Source: Shinisaurus crocodilurus
Taxonomy: Eukaryota > Chordata > Lepidosauria > Squamata > Shinisauridae
Assembly (NCBI GenBank): GCA_021292165.1
Contig: CM037877.1
Coordinates: 207,742,715-207,806,714 of the forward strand
Direction: 5' to 3'
DNA: 64,000 bases
The position numbers and the translations under genes were made by a program. Positions within the stretch are counted from its first letter, which is position 1, and every line of letters begins with the position of its first letter. The notes beneath the pieces are model-generated. The model had not been told where the DNA came from. It saw only the letters and a program-made list of their open reading frames with translations, and ran no database searches. Of the stretch, positions 53,800-64,000 are shown piece by piece.

Positions 53800-54628
53800 A
53801 AAAACCTACAACATCTCTTTGGCCAGATATGGGCACTTTGAAGCACAACCCCGCCCCCCACAACCTGTTTCATCAGAGACATCAGCAGAGCATATGCACA
53901 ATGGGCAACATCACACCTTCCACTCTCTTTAAGACTATCTTGTATATGTCCAGACTGACAGCCAGAACCTACCTGGTTATTCTGCTCTTGGAGCAAGACA
54001 AGAGATACAGGGAGCAAGATGAATCACTGGTGGATTGGCCTTTCCCAGAGAAATGGCCAAGGGATCTGGATATATTAAACATTTTAGAAACAATGTGGCC
54101 AATAAAAGCTGGAATAAATGTATACAGCAAATGAAAATCTAATAAATGTTGAGTTACATAGTCTTCTATCTCGAGTTTCATTGCAATTTCACAGAATCCT
54201 TGAAAAGCAGAGGCAGATAAAACAAAGCAAAAATAGTGGTTTATTACCTTATACATTGAAAATAGGAGAAGAAACAATGGGTCTAAGCCACAGGAAAATA
54301 AGTTATTGAAATACATCATTTTGCTTTGGAAGTACACTCACTGCATTTTGGGCAAATATATCACCAGACAGCTCAGGGAAAACTTGTTCTTCTGTTCTTT
54401 TTAGCAGAAACCTAATTTGCACAACCCTTGATTGGCTAGCACTTGTGCCCATCACAGACCACACCCCTAGTCCATGGAGCAAGGGTGTGTGCAGTGCTGA
54501 TTAGTTGTGTCAATCACAAAGCCACCTCCCCCTCTTCACAGAACAGTTTTTAAAAGACTTGTGGTGCCCCCAGTCCAACCTTCCTTAGGATGTGGCACAA
54601 CCTAGTTTTGGGTCAGAACCCACTGGTT
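53800..54628. other. No recognised feature
   Basis: Unassigned; frames short. Confidence 0.35.
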
Positions 54629-54631
54629 ATT

Positions 54632-54795
54632 CATAGATCATAGAGTTGGAAGGAGCCTACAAGGCCATCGAGTCCAACCCCCTGCTCAAAGCAGGAAACT
54701 AGAGGAGGGGTCTCCCATCCAAGTAATAACCAGGCCTGACCCTGCTTAGCTTTCCACGCTCAGACAAGCTGAGCCAGCGTGAGCCACAGGCCTGT
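54632..54795 (-). mobile_element. 5S-rRNA-headed SINE with CR1-type tail
   Basis: Head AAAGCTAAGCAGGGTCAGGC, TTACTTGGATGGGAGACC, then CR1-type tail TTGGACTCGATGGCCTTGTA and CAACTCTATGATCTATGA. Only two differences from 59996-60160 were counted over about 165 bases. Confidence 0.93.
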
Positions 54796-54848
54796 TCGGT
54801 TGAAGACCAGTACGATCTTTCATTGTCAGCTGAATCATTTCATTCATT

Positions 54849-54849
<1 letters not shown>

Positions 54850-54886
<37 letters not shown>
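54850..54886. repeat. (CA)n microsatellite
   Basis: About eighteen CA units. Confidence 0.95.
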
Positions 54887-54887
<1 letters not shown>

Positions 54888-54907
54888 AATAGTTATAATC
54901 TGTATAA

Positions 54908-55060
54908 TATTTATTTATTTGTTTATTTTATTTCTATACCGCCCAATAGCCGAAGCTCTCTGGGCGGTTTACAACAATCAAGAAAAATAATTTAAAAAAA
55001 CATAAAAGTGTTAGTCATTTAAAAAAATTGGCCAGGAAACAATAAACAGCAACAACAAAC
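54908..55060 (-). mobile_element. L2 3' tail fragment
   Basis: TTTCTATACCGCCCAATAGC and CTCTCTGGGCGGTTTACAAC, inverse of the L2 tail. Confidence 0.85.
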
Positions 55061-55082
55061 CCTGTTGGTGTACTGATTTATT

Positions 55083-55250
55083 AGGAACATATGAAGTTGC
55101 CTTATACTGAGTCAGATTATGGGTCCATCTAGTCCAGTACTGTTGACATTGATTGGCAGCGGCTCTCCAGGGTTTCAGGAAGGCCTGTCCTGGAGATACC
55201 AAGGACTGAACCTAGGATCTTCTGCATGCAATGCATGTCATCTACCACTG
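55083..55250 (-). mobile_element. tRNA-Ala-headed SINE with CR1-type tail
   Basis: The reverse complement carries the B-box region, TGCATGCAGAAGATCCTAGG, CCTGGAGAGCCGCTGCCAAT and tail ACTCAGTATAAGGCAAC. The front of the tRNA head is worn. Confidence 0.8.
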
Positions 55251-55254
55251 TTGC

Positions 55255-57365
55255 CTTGTTGTCTTCCTTCTCCAGTATGGACAATATTGGTTAGCTTTGA
55301 AATAAAGGAAATAACCTATTTCTGGAAAGGAAAACAATTCTGCAAATGTGGGGAATTACTCTTTTCCCAATGGTCTGTGATCAATAATTGTGTCTCAATA
55401 AGTAAGCCTATAACTATTTTCATTATATTGTTATCATCAACACACTGACAAACATAACCCGCAAGTATTACTTTAAAGTCCCTTGGTATGCAATATCCAA
55501 TTGTATCCTGGATAGCATTCAATATTTCCATCTAGTGAAGAGCAATTATTCTGCATGTCTATAGATCTTACTTAGCCTCTGTGGCATTAGATTCCAGTGT
55601 ATCTTACAACTGCTATCTTTAAGGTTTGCACTAACAGTTATTGTAGAGGGATGTTTCTAAATCCAATCCCAAGTGACATCAGAGATGTTGTATTGCAGAT
55701 CTTTCTCCCACATTTGTTGATATTATTAGGCCTTGACCCTAGCTCTTACAGTAATTTATATATCTTATCCACCAAATGTACCGATACATTGGCATTTCTC
55801 AAAGAACTGCATTTTCTCCTTAGCCTTTTTGTACATGATCTAATTTGAAAATAGTGATACCATGGCAGGCTAGGCAGAAACAATCTAGCCTGCACATTAT
55901 TATAGGAAATCATCCGGCCATTTGTAATGGGCAGGGTGAACCTATGATGGTCCTGCTGTGCCTGGGCTAATATCAGCATAATATCAGCCCTGTTCAGAAG
56001 AACAGCCCAGCCGTGTGCACTCCAGCTTGCCCTGCCCCCCAACATCGCCCCGTACAGCTGTACATGCAAAGACGCAAAGAGAATAGGTTTTGTTTTCCTG
56101 TCTGGCAGGTATGACCAGAATGTGGAGAAGCCAAGCAGGAAAGGAATGCAGGTTGACTTGACAGAATCAGGTCCTCCTGTTAACCTTCATGGGGGCTGGT
56201 GGTGAGAAGGAGAGACCGAGGGGACCTCTATGTGAGGGAGGCAGAGTTAATTGGAGCTGCATAACATGGAGAAAGGAAACCAGTTGAGCATTGGTCTCAC
56301 CCACACACCTCTTAAATGGGGGGATGCTCTTTAAAATAAGGGTCACAACACACTTTGAAATGAGGCACACCCTTTCAATTTCTTTTTAACTCTATGTACC
56401 AGCCTAGAAACAGCCTGTGATTATTGTAAATGTATACAGAACATTCCTTGTATTGAAAATGAAGTGTCCTTTTTCAGAACAGTACTAATGTTCGTAAAGA
56501 GCAACAATTGCAGGGGAAAGGTATAATGGAAAATGTGATTTCAGAAATCACCCTTGAGCTCTGCACTCTCCTGCAGTCTTTTCAAAACTCTTTATCTCTT
56601 GAACTACTTAGAAACAACTAACAGTACATTTTTAAATTCAGTCTCTGGAGACTGGTATGGTAAATGGTCGCTTACTAGAATGATGCAACAAGGCAAGAGG
56701 ATTGAGATGGCTGATCTTTGTGTCTAACATCCTGATCCTGAAAACATTGATTTGGAAACAAGCCACTTTGGTTTCAATAGGACTTACTTCAAAATAAGAT
56801 TTCAAAGATCAAGAATACCAGTATCTGTTCCTTCCTGTGGCATCCCATGGTTAGCTTGTCTGCAAAATGTGTGTGCTCCACTTTATGTTAATGTATATGA
56901 CACAGTGTATCCTGAGAAAATACATTTGTATTGCCTTCCTTGATCAGACATCAAGGGGGCTAGGAACTAGAGATACTCTCCATCTCATCCTACCTTGAGC
57001 ATCTCCCTAGCAGAAAACTACAAGGAAAGTAACACAGAAACCCTAAGACTGAGTCATTTTGCCCATTGCATGTTACAATGTAATAATTGTCCTATCAGGA
57101 AAAGTGGATTGCTTAGGGAAGACCTCCAGAGGATATCAAACTTAGCAGACAGGAATTGAGTTCCCCAGCACAATTGGCCTGGTCAATCCTTTTAGAAGAT
57201 ATATTCAAAGTGGTTTGACTTTGAGATTCCAAGCACAAAAGGGGAAAACCACAGTTTTCACTCTGGCTTAGCACATAGACTCTGCCATGTGCTTGCTGTG
57301 GGGCATATCCAGATAAGCAGGTTTTCATGCAATTTCCTGCTGATATTTACATGAAGAGGGGGGAC
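55255..57365. other. No gene; long stretch without recognised repeats
   Basis: About 2.1 kb in which no SINE, LINE or MITE words were found. Only short frames. It may be old intergenic or intronic sequence. Confidence 0.35.
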
Positions 57366-57369
57366 ATCA

Positions 57370-57540
57370 AATCATAGGAACCTAGGAAGCTGCCTTATTC
57401 TGAGTCAGACCATCTAGCCCAGCATTGTCAACACTGACTGGCAGCGGCTCTCCAGGGTTTCAGGCAGGAGTTTTTCTTGCCCTACCTAGAGATGCCAGGG
57501 ATTGAACCCGGGACCTTCTGCATGCTGAGCTATGGTCCCA
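57370..57540 (-). mobile_element. tRNA-Ala-headed SINE with CR1-type tail
   Basis: The reverse complement reads TGGGACCATAGCTCAGCATG, GCAGAAGGTCCCGGGTTCAA (clear B box), CTGGAGAGCCGCTGCCAGTC and the tail CTGACTCAGAATAAGGCAGC. Best-preserved head of the family, although a deletion removes part of the anticodon arm. Confidence 0.86.
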
Positions 57541-57544
57541 GTCA

Positions 57545-57800
57545 GTGTCTGCATTCCACTGTCTGGATTTCTCATGTAAAATCTGGTACCTCGTTAAAGA
57601 GGTACACATTGTTGCATTAATAGATTGGAACGAATTTTTGTCATTCTTCTGTGGCCATTTTCTTCCCCCTCTTCCTTCATTATTGGATCTGATTGATTGA
57701 TTGAACTGCTGCATTACTGCATTACTGCACCTGTGAACTAGACATCTCGCTAACATTGTATGCTAGCGGAAGTTACAATTCTGGAGTTGGATCCAGATAT
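57545..57800. other. No recognised feature
   Basis: Unassigned sequence between the SINE and the hAT. Confidence 0.35.
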
Positions 57801-57808
57801 AGTCATAC

Positions 57809-58412
57809 CAGGGATGGGGACTCGGACTCGAGGACTCGACTCGTGAGTCAGACTGAGTCCCCCCTCTGACTCGACTCGGACTCGAGTCCCAATATTTTTA
57901 ATGGGACTCGAGACTCGACTCGGGACTCGAGACCAAGGACTCGTCAACATCCCTGCTTGATGCCACCTGCAGGTGCTGCCTGGACCCAGTTGCAGTAACA
58001 ATCCAAGTTTATTTTTTAAAATCATTTTCCTAATGCAACCTTTCAGACATTTTGGGTTTGGCTGCCTCTGCCTGCCTGTTTGGGGTTCCCTGCCTCCTCT
58101 GCCTGCCTGGTTATTTTGGGTTTGTCTGCCTGGTCTGTTCTTGTCAAAATCAGTGGCAGAGTTTTGAGTTAAAAAGGCACACTTGTGCCTAGAATTTATT
58201 TAAGCCACACATCTGAAGTAGCCTTATTTTGTTGGGGAAGAAACCCATTGATTTTAATAGGGACTCGTGGAGTCAGCTTTGGGAGTGACTCGGGACTCGG
58301 GACTCGTGAGTCACCATTTTGGACCAAGGACTTGGACTCGGACTCGAGACTCGGGTCCAAAGACTCGTGACTCGACTCGTGACTCAAGACCAAGGACTCT
58401 TCAACATCCCTG
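57809..58412. mobile_element. hAT element with GACTCG hexamer clusters, 604 bp
   Basis: Ends CAGGGATGGGGACTC and TCTTCAACATCCCTG. Exact 8-bp TSD AGTCATAC at 57801-57808 and 58413-58420. About twelve GACTCG words lie within the left 145 bp and about ten in the right 160 bp, many overlapping and some as CGAGTC. A second end-like TCAACATCCCTG occurs internally at about 57946. The middle is ordinary sequence and no transposase frame is present. Confidence 0.93.
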
Positions 58413-58424
58413 AGTCATACACAG

Positions 58425-59495
58425 AGTAGAGCCATTAAAATAAATGGGAAGTTACTCATGACCAAGTTAAGTCCCATTGATTGAAATGGTCTCCTCTAAG
58501 TACGGCTAAATTTGGATCCAAACCCTGCCATTTTCACAATCCTGTGGTCCAGCCTCCTGTTTTTGTGCAGTGTCACAAAAGTATTGAGGGGTGATGCGGC
58601 AATGCAACATTTACAGAAAGAAATAAAAAGTAACATTTTGAGTGTATAATTCCATAAGGAGGAAGGATATATATGTGGAAACAGGCATACTTTCAGGGCA
58701 GTGAGGAACAAAGGGGAAACAAAATATGTGACAAGAATGCTGGTGTAGACACACCCTTAGATCACCTTTCCCCATCTGATAATGGAACAGATGGGACCTG
58801 ATCCCAGCTGATGATCAAATCTCCTTCTAGATGAAATTTAGCAGGCAGTGTTATTTATTTATTTGTTTGCATTTGTTTACATTTTAATCTCATATGCAAG
58901 AGACACATTCAGTGTTTGCTCAGTGGCTTGGAAACATTTGGCTGAAAGCAACCCTGTTACAATTTGGATGGGGAACTTGCCTTTTTTTCTCCCCTGATTC
59001 AGCATTTCTGGAGATTAAAGCATCCTGTGCACAAAACCTATTCCCCAAGGCTAGCATCTGGATAGGCTTTCTTTTCGTTAGATAGGCATTCCATTTCTGG
59101 TACAGAACCATCTCAGAAGGGCAGCTCGGCCTCTATAAATTGTTCAGGTCTGGGCTTCTCCACTGAGCTTCCAAGTCAGGGTGCGGTACCTGATGATATT
59201 ATCTATGTGAACCAGCCAACTTCACATTGGAGTGTTTTGGAGCTCTCTGGGATGTCTAGTCTATCCCTGTAGTGGGATCTGTCTGATCTAAAGATTGCAA
59301 CTAAGTAGCAGCTGCCAGCACAAACAAAATAACACTTAGAAGCTCTCTTAGGAGAAAACAATGATCTTCTCAGCCTTCTATGGACTGAGAAGAAATGGAG
59401 TCAACATGGCTTCATTAAAGGCAAGCCAGACAAAGCCAGCAAGCTCAAATACCTTGCTGGTATTGTAATATACACTTTATTCTAGGCCAATATGA
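58425..59495. other. No recognised feature
   Basis: A family C-like piece near 58440-58500; the rest is unassigned. Confidence 0.35.
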
Positions 59496-59507
59496 CATCC
59501 TCTATGC

Positions 59508-59655
59508 CAGGGGTTGGCAGAAGATAGATCTCCAGGTATTGTTGTTGTTTTACTTCAGCTCCCGTAAGCCCCTGTCAACATGACCAATGGTCAGGAATTC
59601 TAGGTGTTGAAATCCAAAACATCTGGAGTGGAGATCTACTTTCTGTCTACCCCTG
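59508..59655. mobile_element. Palindromic hAT MITE, family A
   Basis: Ends CAGGGGTTGGCAGAAG and TTTCTGTCTACCCCTG. TSD CTCTATGC/CGCTATGC (59500-59507 and 59656-59663, 7 of 8). Confidence 0.87.
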
Positions 59656-59662
59656 CGCTATG

Positions 59663-59797
59663 CATTCTTTCCCAACCCTGGGTCCCCAGATGTTGCTGGA
59701 ATACAACTTCCATCAACCCTGATCACTGGCCATGCTAGCTGGGCTGATGGGAGTTTTAGTCCAACAACATCTGGAGACCCAAGGTTAGGAAAGGCTG
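59663..59797. mobile_element. Second family A MITE, directly adjacent
   Basis: Left CATTCTTTCCCAACCCTGGG and right AAGGTTAGGAAAGGCTG; arms with CCCAGATGTTGCTGGAATAC and its inverse. It begins at the last base of the neighbour's TSD, and its own TSD is not readable. Confidence 0.78.
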
Positions 59798-59854
59798 CTC
59801 TTTTTAAAAATGGTGACTTCTAGAATAGAAGGTGTAGCTTCATTTTGTGACTAA

Positions 59855-59990
59855 GGGTGCAATCCTATGCATGTTTAGACAGAAAAATGTCCTACAATTC
59901 CCAGAATTCCCCAGCCAGTATTGCTGGCTAATTCTGGGAGTTATAGGATTGTTCCTGTCTAAACATGCATAGGATTGCACCCTAAGCATA
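59855..59990. mobile_element. Palindromic MITE, family B, best copy
   Basis: GGGTGCAATCCTATGCATGT and its complement ACATGCATAGGATTGCACCC are perfect 20-bp ends flanked by TAA on both sides. Inner arms CCTACAATTCCCAGAATTCC pair with the right half. The TAA flanks would fit a PIF-Harbinger TSD. Confidence 0.85.
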
Positions 59991-59995
59991 GATTT

Positions 59996-60160
59996 CATAG
60001 ATCATAGAGTTGGAAGGAGCCTACAAGGCCATCGAATCCAACCCCCTGCTCAATGCAGGAAACTAGAGGAGGGGTCTCCCATCCAAGTAATAACCAGGCC
60101 TGACCCTGCTTAGCTTTCCACGCTCAGACAAGCTGAGCCAGCGTGAGCCACAGGCCTGTA
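59996..60160 (-). mobile_element. 5S-rRNA-headed SINE with CR1-type tail
   Basis: Full-length copy beside the family B MITE. 5S box A, intermediate element and box C are intact; tail as in 54632-54795. Confidence 0.93.
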
Positions 60161-60194
60161 TGTTTGGAAAGTAGTGCCTATGCATTATCAGCAA

Positions 60195-60570
60195 CAGTCA
60201 TTATTGGGTCCAGTGCTGTTAAGTGTCTTCATAAATGAGTTAGATGAAAGAATAAACTGTGCATTTATCAGACTGAAGGATTGTACAAATTTGGGAATGG
60301 CTGCAAGCACTTTAGGTGGTAGGCTAAACACTCACAATGATCTCAGTTGACTGGGAAGTTGAGAAGGCAGCAACACAATGAAATCTGGCAAGGAACAAAG
60401 CTCTATACATAAGACAGAACAAAATAACAAAATAGATGTTTGAGTATAAAAGACAGTGGATAACAGGCTGCAGCACTCCCAAGAAAAAATTAGGGGGATT
60501 ACAAACTAAGCATTAATCAACAATGTCATGTTAGAGTACAAAATGCCATGGCATTTTAGGCTCTAATAAT
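60195..60570 (+). mobile_element. Old CR1/L3-like reverse transcriptase relic
   Basis: GGTCCAGTGCTGTTAAGTGT and the following bases encode GPVLLSVFINELDERIN, the polymerase block before the catalytic box. Downstream sequence to 60570 follows the CR1/L3 order loosely, with frameshifts and the catalytic aspartates no longer readable. Confidence 0.65.
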
Positions 60571-60574
60571 AACA

Positions 60575-62740
60575 GAAATATAATTTTCAAGATCTGTGAA
60601 GTGTTAGCCAGCTGTGTCCCATGCAGGAGTCCATGAAGCAGCTGCTGAGTTGGAGCAGATGGTCCAGGTGGTCACAGTCCATCACTGCCAAGCAGCAAAC
60701 AAGGAGGTCCCTGCACATGGTGCGGGAGGGAAGGTTACATAGGGAACTCAGGGGGTACAGGTCATGGGTGGCTGTGGCTGTGGCAAGAGCATTGGGCAAG
60801 TGGGCATGCATTTAAAAGATGCCACATCCTAGGAAAAAATTAAGTAGTGCTATTATTCCCACAAATGCTAGTAAGTGAATCTACCCATAGAGATTTTTTT
60901 TGTCTTGCTTGGGGACCTACCCATTAAATCCATATGAAACTCTCTCTTAGCCTCTTTTGTTGCATATTCCCCAAACTGACTACTTGCTGCAACACACCCA
61001 CAATTCCTGTACTCAACAGGCAGGTCCACTTCTGACCACCATTTGGGAACCAGTGAATGAGTGACCTGGAAGGAATATCAATACTGAGGCCTCCTCTTTT
61101 GGCGCCAGCCAATAAGTTCCATGGATTAAACCCCTTTACATTATTATTTAGTTCCAGGAAACTGGCGGGGACAGATGTCCATTGGGGGCTTGTGTGGTGG
61201 TGCTTTACATTCCAGATAAAAAGGGTGAAATTATTAGTAGTTTGCCTCGCTAATGTACGGGGCATCCATTCACCAAGAAATTGTGCTGTACATACCAATT
61301 AGAATTGCATCACCCATTACACAAAAATCCATTTGAGGTACTTTGTATAAATATAAAAATGCATCTTAAAATAGTAGCAATGACCTTGGCACAGGGTGTG
61401 CTCTACTGATTAGCTTGGGTTAATGGGGTCTTTGGATGCATCTTAGTCATTAAAGTCCTCCCAGTCCATCATTAATCCCCAGGAAATGCCCTGTTACTGG
61501 GATAATTGATAGTTAATTAGTACAAGCTCCCCACTCAGAGCATTGGGCCAAATCTTGAAGCCATTATGCTACTCCATGATCCAAATCATACTGAAGCTAA
61601 TGAAAAGGCTTCCCATGGAGGATAAAATGGTTTTGGATAAGAAATTGGGACCTCTAATTCTTGTTACCTATTAAGTTATGCATGGCAAATGTTTAGTAAC
61701 AGGTACATAGAGAATATGCCTTGTGAATGACAGAAAAATGAACTTTCAGAAGGGCGATCACATTGGCTGAAGTATTCTGACTCTGTAGCTACACAAGCGA
61801 GACTCCACTCAGAGTATAAATGTGAAGGTTGATAACCTTTAGACCTTAAAATTACCAGGTCAAACAAGGAGCCTGCATATTGGTCTGTGAAGCTGCTCGT
61901 TTGTGTATAAAAAGCCAAACATGATGTTCTGTTGGAATCAGATGTTCTCAAACAGTGGTTTTCAAACTGTGTTACAAGGAACCATGGGCTTCCTCAATTA
62001 GAAGAATGGTGGATAGCCTTCCCTGATGGCACTGTGCCCACCCACAATCAGTCTTCTACTACTACAATAAGCACCCACAGAGGAGTGTTATGTGTCCAAG
62101 GATGCACTCCCCATTTATATGGGGCAAAGATGAACTCCAACAGGCCTGGCCACCACTCCATGTGAGCTGGCTATGTTCCCTATAACATGCACCAGAATCC
62201 TATGCAACATGCAAAGTTTCTGTGGCAGACACTTAGGGAATCCTCCTCAGCTGATAATCTAATGTGGGAAAGGCTTTCCTGAAGATAAAAAATCTGAAAA
62301 CCAGTGTCCTAGAATAAGGACAATCCTTTAAACATATGGGAAGGCCCTAAAAACAAACAAGTCCAAGCTTTCTACATTCAGGTATTATATCTAGAGAAAT
62401 CCATCTGCCATGGAAACTTTGCATATCATAGATTATTCCTGGGTGAATTCTATTGCATCCTTACAGAAACATAATGAAGAAGACAACGTACTTCCTATAT
62501 TATCCTTTGCATAATCATTACACACACACGCACGCACGCACGCATGCACATGCACATACTTGACATAGCATTTTATTTTGCTAAAATATAGCAAGTCAGC
62601 AAATAAATAATAATAATTTTCCTCAGTGTAACTCAGCTCAGTAGAGATTCCTCAATTTTTTTTAGTACCTTACAAGAACTCAGAAAAGAATATAGGAGAT
62701 AAAGCATACCGAATTCCAAAGAATGTTTCCTTAAAGGAAG
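60575..62740. other. No gene; mostly unique sequence, possible conserved block 61190-61560
   Basis: No mobile-element words. 61190-61560 has many TAATTA-like and CATTAATC cores (GATAGTTAATTAGTACAAGC) and looks like vertebrate non-coding regulatory DNA by texture only. Confidence 0.25.
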
Positions 62741-62750
62741 GACCTCTGGA

Positions 62751-62822
62751 AGAGGATGGCCGCTTATGCATCACCAAAAAAGAGGACAAAAGAGGATACT
62801 GTTTTGGTTTTGATGATGATGG

Positions 62823-62866
<44 letters not shown>

Positions 62867-63168
62867 CGAATAGATGCAAAATTAGAAATAATTACTATCG
62901 TTTATATAGAAATACAATACATCTCACCATAGTGGAAATAACTGTGACCAGGTGACCTGTGTGCTTGCTCAGTCTGCTGCCAGGGTGCTAATGGTGGTTG
63001 GGAAATTTCAATGACCCTGCACTCCCTTCTTATGGTTCTTTATCTTTAAAGCAGACTTGGACTGGACATCCCTTCAAACAGAGGATGCCTGCAAAACAGG
63101 GGACTGCTCACTGACAGCCCTTTGAATGGAGAGCTGACCTCTGTAAAATAGGACACATGACCACCCTA
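62751..63168. mobile_element. hAT family H1 with internal (GAT)n expansion
   Basis: Left AGAGGATGGCCGCTTATGCA and right GACACATGACCACCCTA are the H1 ends. TSD CCTCTGGA/CATCTGAA (6 of 8). A (GAT)n run of about eighteen units (62812-62866) has grown between the TGTCCTC-type box and the rest. Confidence 0.85.
62812..62866. repeat. (GAT)n microsatellite
   Basis: About eighteen GAT units inside hAT H1. Confidence 0.95.
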
Positions 63169-63179
63169 CATCTGAAAAG

Positions 63180-64000
63180 AGGGCTCTCTTTCTCTCTCTC
63201 TCTCTCTCCCACCCACACACATATCTATATCCAAATGAATAGACATATGTTAGTCACAGAGTCATGCCAACACATGTTCTCCTTTTCTAAGAATCAGTAC
63301 ATAGAAAGTATTTCCCCCTCCCCATTTACAATACCTATCATGAAATAAATACATCCCTCCAGCAACCTTTTTAGAGGGGTGGCAGGGATAAAATATTCCC
63401 ACTATCCCCTCCCACAGCTGCCTTCTCATGTTTCCTTATTAGAAAGAGAAATAGAAACCAATTTATCAAAATAATGACTTTAATCTCAATGTGTCGCAGG
63501 TGATTTATTGACTGGTAGCCCAGGATCATATTTCTGCTAAGCAAAAATAGACGAATGGTGCTTAATGTTAAGCTGTGCTGTGAGGAACTAACAGAGGGGA
63601 TGGAGAGGAGAAGAAGCCATCTTGGAAAATCCTAGCCTGAGAATTTGGGAGGGCAAAATTCAGAGAGCCCAACTCACACCAGCAGGCAAATAAATGGAAG
63701 AATTGTTTTCAGGTTCTTCTTTGGGGCAGATCACTCTAGATACAAATGCGGGGGGGGGGGATCTGCGGCCATATTTATGTTATATATGGAGGATAACTGT
63801 CTCAACTAGCCCCAAATGACTCTTCTTTGATGCTGTTGATCCCATTTTTCTAATGACTGGTGCTTAGAACATTTGCTAGCATTACAGAGCAACCTTATCC
63901 TGAAGTTATCACTGCTGGATGGGACAGGATACCTCCTGCATCTACCTGCATTGGCAGAGCACAGCTCTGTTTCCGTGGAAAACAGGGATGTTGGCATGCC
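63180..64000. other. No gene; (TC)n at 63189-63210
   Basis: Short pyrimidine run, a G run near 63750, otherwise unassigned to the window edge. Confidence 0.4.

Noticed and set aside
57475..57540. Functional tRNA-Ala gene
   Set aside because: The cloverleaf is incomplete and continues into the SINE body.
57820..58400. CRISPR-like array of GACTCG words
   Set aside because: Hexamers overlap, have no spacers of even length, and lie in a hAT element of a vertebrate genome.
38826..60160. True 5S rRNA genes
   Set aside because: The 5S-like parts are short, diverged at the 5' side and always joined to a CR1-type or L2-like tail, so they are SINE heads.

Overview
The window reads as intergenic or intronic DNA of a scaled reptile (a lizard or snake). 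The grounds are the repeat types: CR1 and L2 LINE fragments in several age classes, tRNA-headed SINEs with CORE/MIR-like bodies and L2-type tails, tRNA-Ala-headed SINEs with CR1-type tails, many short hAT elements with 8-bp target-site duplications (TSDs), and very frequent microsatellites. The species cannot be fixed from the sequence. No intact protein-coding gene, rRNA gene or tRNA gene was found; most long open frames lie in simple repeats, in transposon bodies or in GC-rich non-coding sequence.

Layout. 1-6 kb: a CR1 reverse-transcriptase relic, an interrupted hAT, a MIR-like SINE nested in an AT-rich element, and a young L2 copy whose reverse-transcriptase frame has one stop codon; a Tigger-like MITE follows. 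7-18 kb: hAT MITEs, two older L2 copies, a 5S-rRNA-headed SINE with an L2-like tail, and CR1 pieces. 18.9-20.2 kb: a GC-rich 1.2-kb foldback element beside a long AAG tract. 20-27 kb: palindromic hAT MITEs, interrupted L2 and SINE copies. 27.4-30.2 kb: the most notable object, a 2.76-kb hAT-type element with 15-bp perfect terminal repeats and a perfect 8-bp TSD. It carries the CpG-rich promoter, first coding exon and start of intron 1 of EIF2B5 (eIF2B epsilon), together with a 360-bp hairpin made of two inverted L2 tails. 30-50 kb: L2, SINE, hAT and MITE copies, including a clean nested insertion at 38.4 kb and a repeated hAT-plus-flank module at 43.9 and 48.5 kb. 50-64 kb: hAT copies with exact TSDs, one of them packed with about twenty GACTCG hexamers, and three further copies of a 5S-rRNA-headed SINE with a CR1-type tail.

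There is no operon-like logic here. What works together is the mobile DNA: CR1 and L2 reverse transcriptases are the presumed engines for SINEs that combine three heads (5S rRNA, tRNA-Ala, a second tRNA) with two tail types, and absent hAT transposases are the presumed engines for at least five terminal-repeat families. Names of repeat classes come from recognition by eye; no database was searched.
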